DNA from: Phylloscopus collybita
Taxonomy: Eukaryota; Chordata; Aves; Passeriformes; Phylloscopidae
Assembly: GCA_027886175.1 (NCBI GenBank)
Contig: JAJNNQ010000075.1
Coordinates: forward strand, 57,101,001 to 57,165,000
Reading direction: 5' to 3'
Length of the DNA: 64,000 nucleotides
Position 1 is the stretch's first letter. Every line of letters starts with the position of its first letter. The translations under genes and the position numbers were made by a program. Below the pieces are notes generated by a model. The model saw only the letters and a program-made list of their open reading frames with translations, did no database searches and had not been told where the DNA came from. Positions 63,401 to 64,000 of the stretch are shown here, piece by piece.

Positions 63401-64000
63401 TCTGCAACATCCATGCAGAGATGGAAAACAGAAATCCCAATTCTATCAATAGGACTAAAGCACACCGGAGCTAACAGATTCAGCTAAAACTGTGAAGGAA
63501 AACTGGAAAACTGTGCCAGGGCTAGAAGACGAATCACAGCTTCAGAGCTTACTTCCTCTGCTTAACTGGTTTTCTTAGTAGGGCCTGCACTATAGTAATA
63601 GGGAGGGAAGGTGTCAAACAGAGAGAGTGTCAGCTCTGAGTGTTGAACATGGCCATGTCCAGCAACGGTATTTGTGGAGTTCACCCTGAGCCCATTCAAG
63701 ACTTCTTGCAGTAGACACACATTTGAACTGCACACTGAGGAAATGGATTACTGTAAGGAAGAGAGGAGGAGAAGTTAAGGAGTTTCTGACGCCTGAAAGG
63801 GAAAGAGGAATCAGGGAAGATAGGGAAGTATGTGGAGAATTGGTGTCGCTGCATCTGCCAGGAATATGACGGATACAAAAGAGGAAACACTGAGTGGTGC
63901 TGCTGGCAATGGATCCTTCACCAGCCCTGGCAGCATCTGTCTGTCTGCATCAGGTCTCCTGGCTTTTCCTAGTGTTCTGACATAACAAAAACAGGCAGCA
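60496..64000. other. A+T-rich non-coding stretch, no gene seen
   Basis: I find no supported gene. Poly(A) near 61.34 kb and poly(T) near 61.90 kb are the only simple repeats of note. The last 0.5 kb (from about 63.5 kb) is richer in G+C and has small open frames on both strands. One minus-strand frame (about 63731 down to 63568) follows an acceptor-like TTTCCTCAG, but no homology is recognised. The 116-codon frame at 63102 is unsupported. Confidence 0.6.

Noticed and set aside
63568..63731. Minus-strand open segment following an acceptor-like TTTCCTCAG
   Set aside because: About 55 codons open has a several per cent chance of occurring at random. No homology and no partner exon recognised.
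1..64000. CRISPR arrays, operons, bacterial promoters or ribosome-binding sites
   Set aside because: The repeat content (CR1, LTRs, tRNA-Ile SINE) and the intron-like composition show vertebrate nuclear DNA. No spaced direct repeats of CRISPR type are present.
1..64000. A novel multi-gene biological system
   Set aside because: No coding gene cluster can be supported. The unusual signals here are retroelement nests, simple repeats, a hairpin and one weak gene-like block.

Overview
The window is vertebrate nuclear DNA, most likely from a passerine bird. It is A+T-rich and intron-like or intergenic, and I found no protein-coding gene I can support. Avian origin is indicated by CR1 LINE 3' ends (44.8-46.4 kb, 59.15-60.08 kb, 25.9-26.15 kb, a short tail at 50.6-51.2 kb) and several solo LTRs of endogenous retroviruses. 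The strongest lineage marker is a SINE at 60.36-60.50 kb with a tRNA-Ile-like head and a CR1-like tail. That is the architecture of TguSINE1, known from songbirds.

Layout. 1-12.8 kb: unique A+T-rich sequence with a few (TA)n tracts. 12.77-13.20 kb: solo LTR, minus strand. 19.02-19.70 kb: solo LTR, minus strand, with a perfect 6-bp target duplication. 25.9-26.15 kb: CR1 3' end, minus strand. 29.56-30.22 kb: GC-richer LTR-like block. 30.89 kb: (AAC)18. 36.14-36.58 kb: probable LTR, minus strand. 37.1-37.5 kb: a small block with promoter-, splice- and Kozak-like signals, the only place that resembles a gene model. 38.24-38.29 kb: a perfect 24-bp hairpin. 43.26 kb: an 80-bp remnant resembling the two ends of an avian ERVL LTR. 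44.82-46.41 kb: CR1 split by a second copy of the 19-kb LTR, in the opposite orientation. 50.0-50.48 kb: an extreme T/G-only strand, followed by a CR1 tail that seems split by a further LTR. 59.15-60.08 kb: CR1 split by a minus-strand solo LTR. 60.36-60.50 kb: the tRNA-Ile SINE.

The main story is nested retroelement insertion into older CR1 copies. Retroviral insertions are reduced to solo LTRs; no gag, pol or env reading frame remains. The computed reading frames are short (169 codons or fewer), mostly low complexity or inside repeats, and none resembles a protein family I recognise. All repeat names rest on recalled consensus features and internal comparison, not on a database search.
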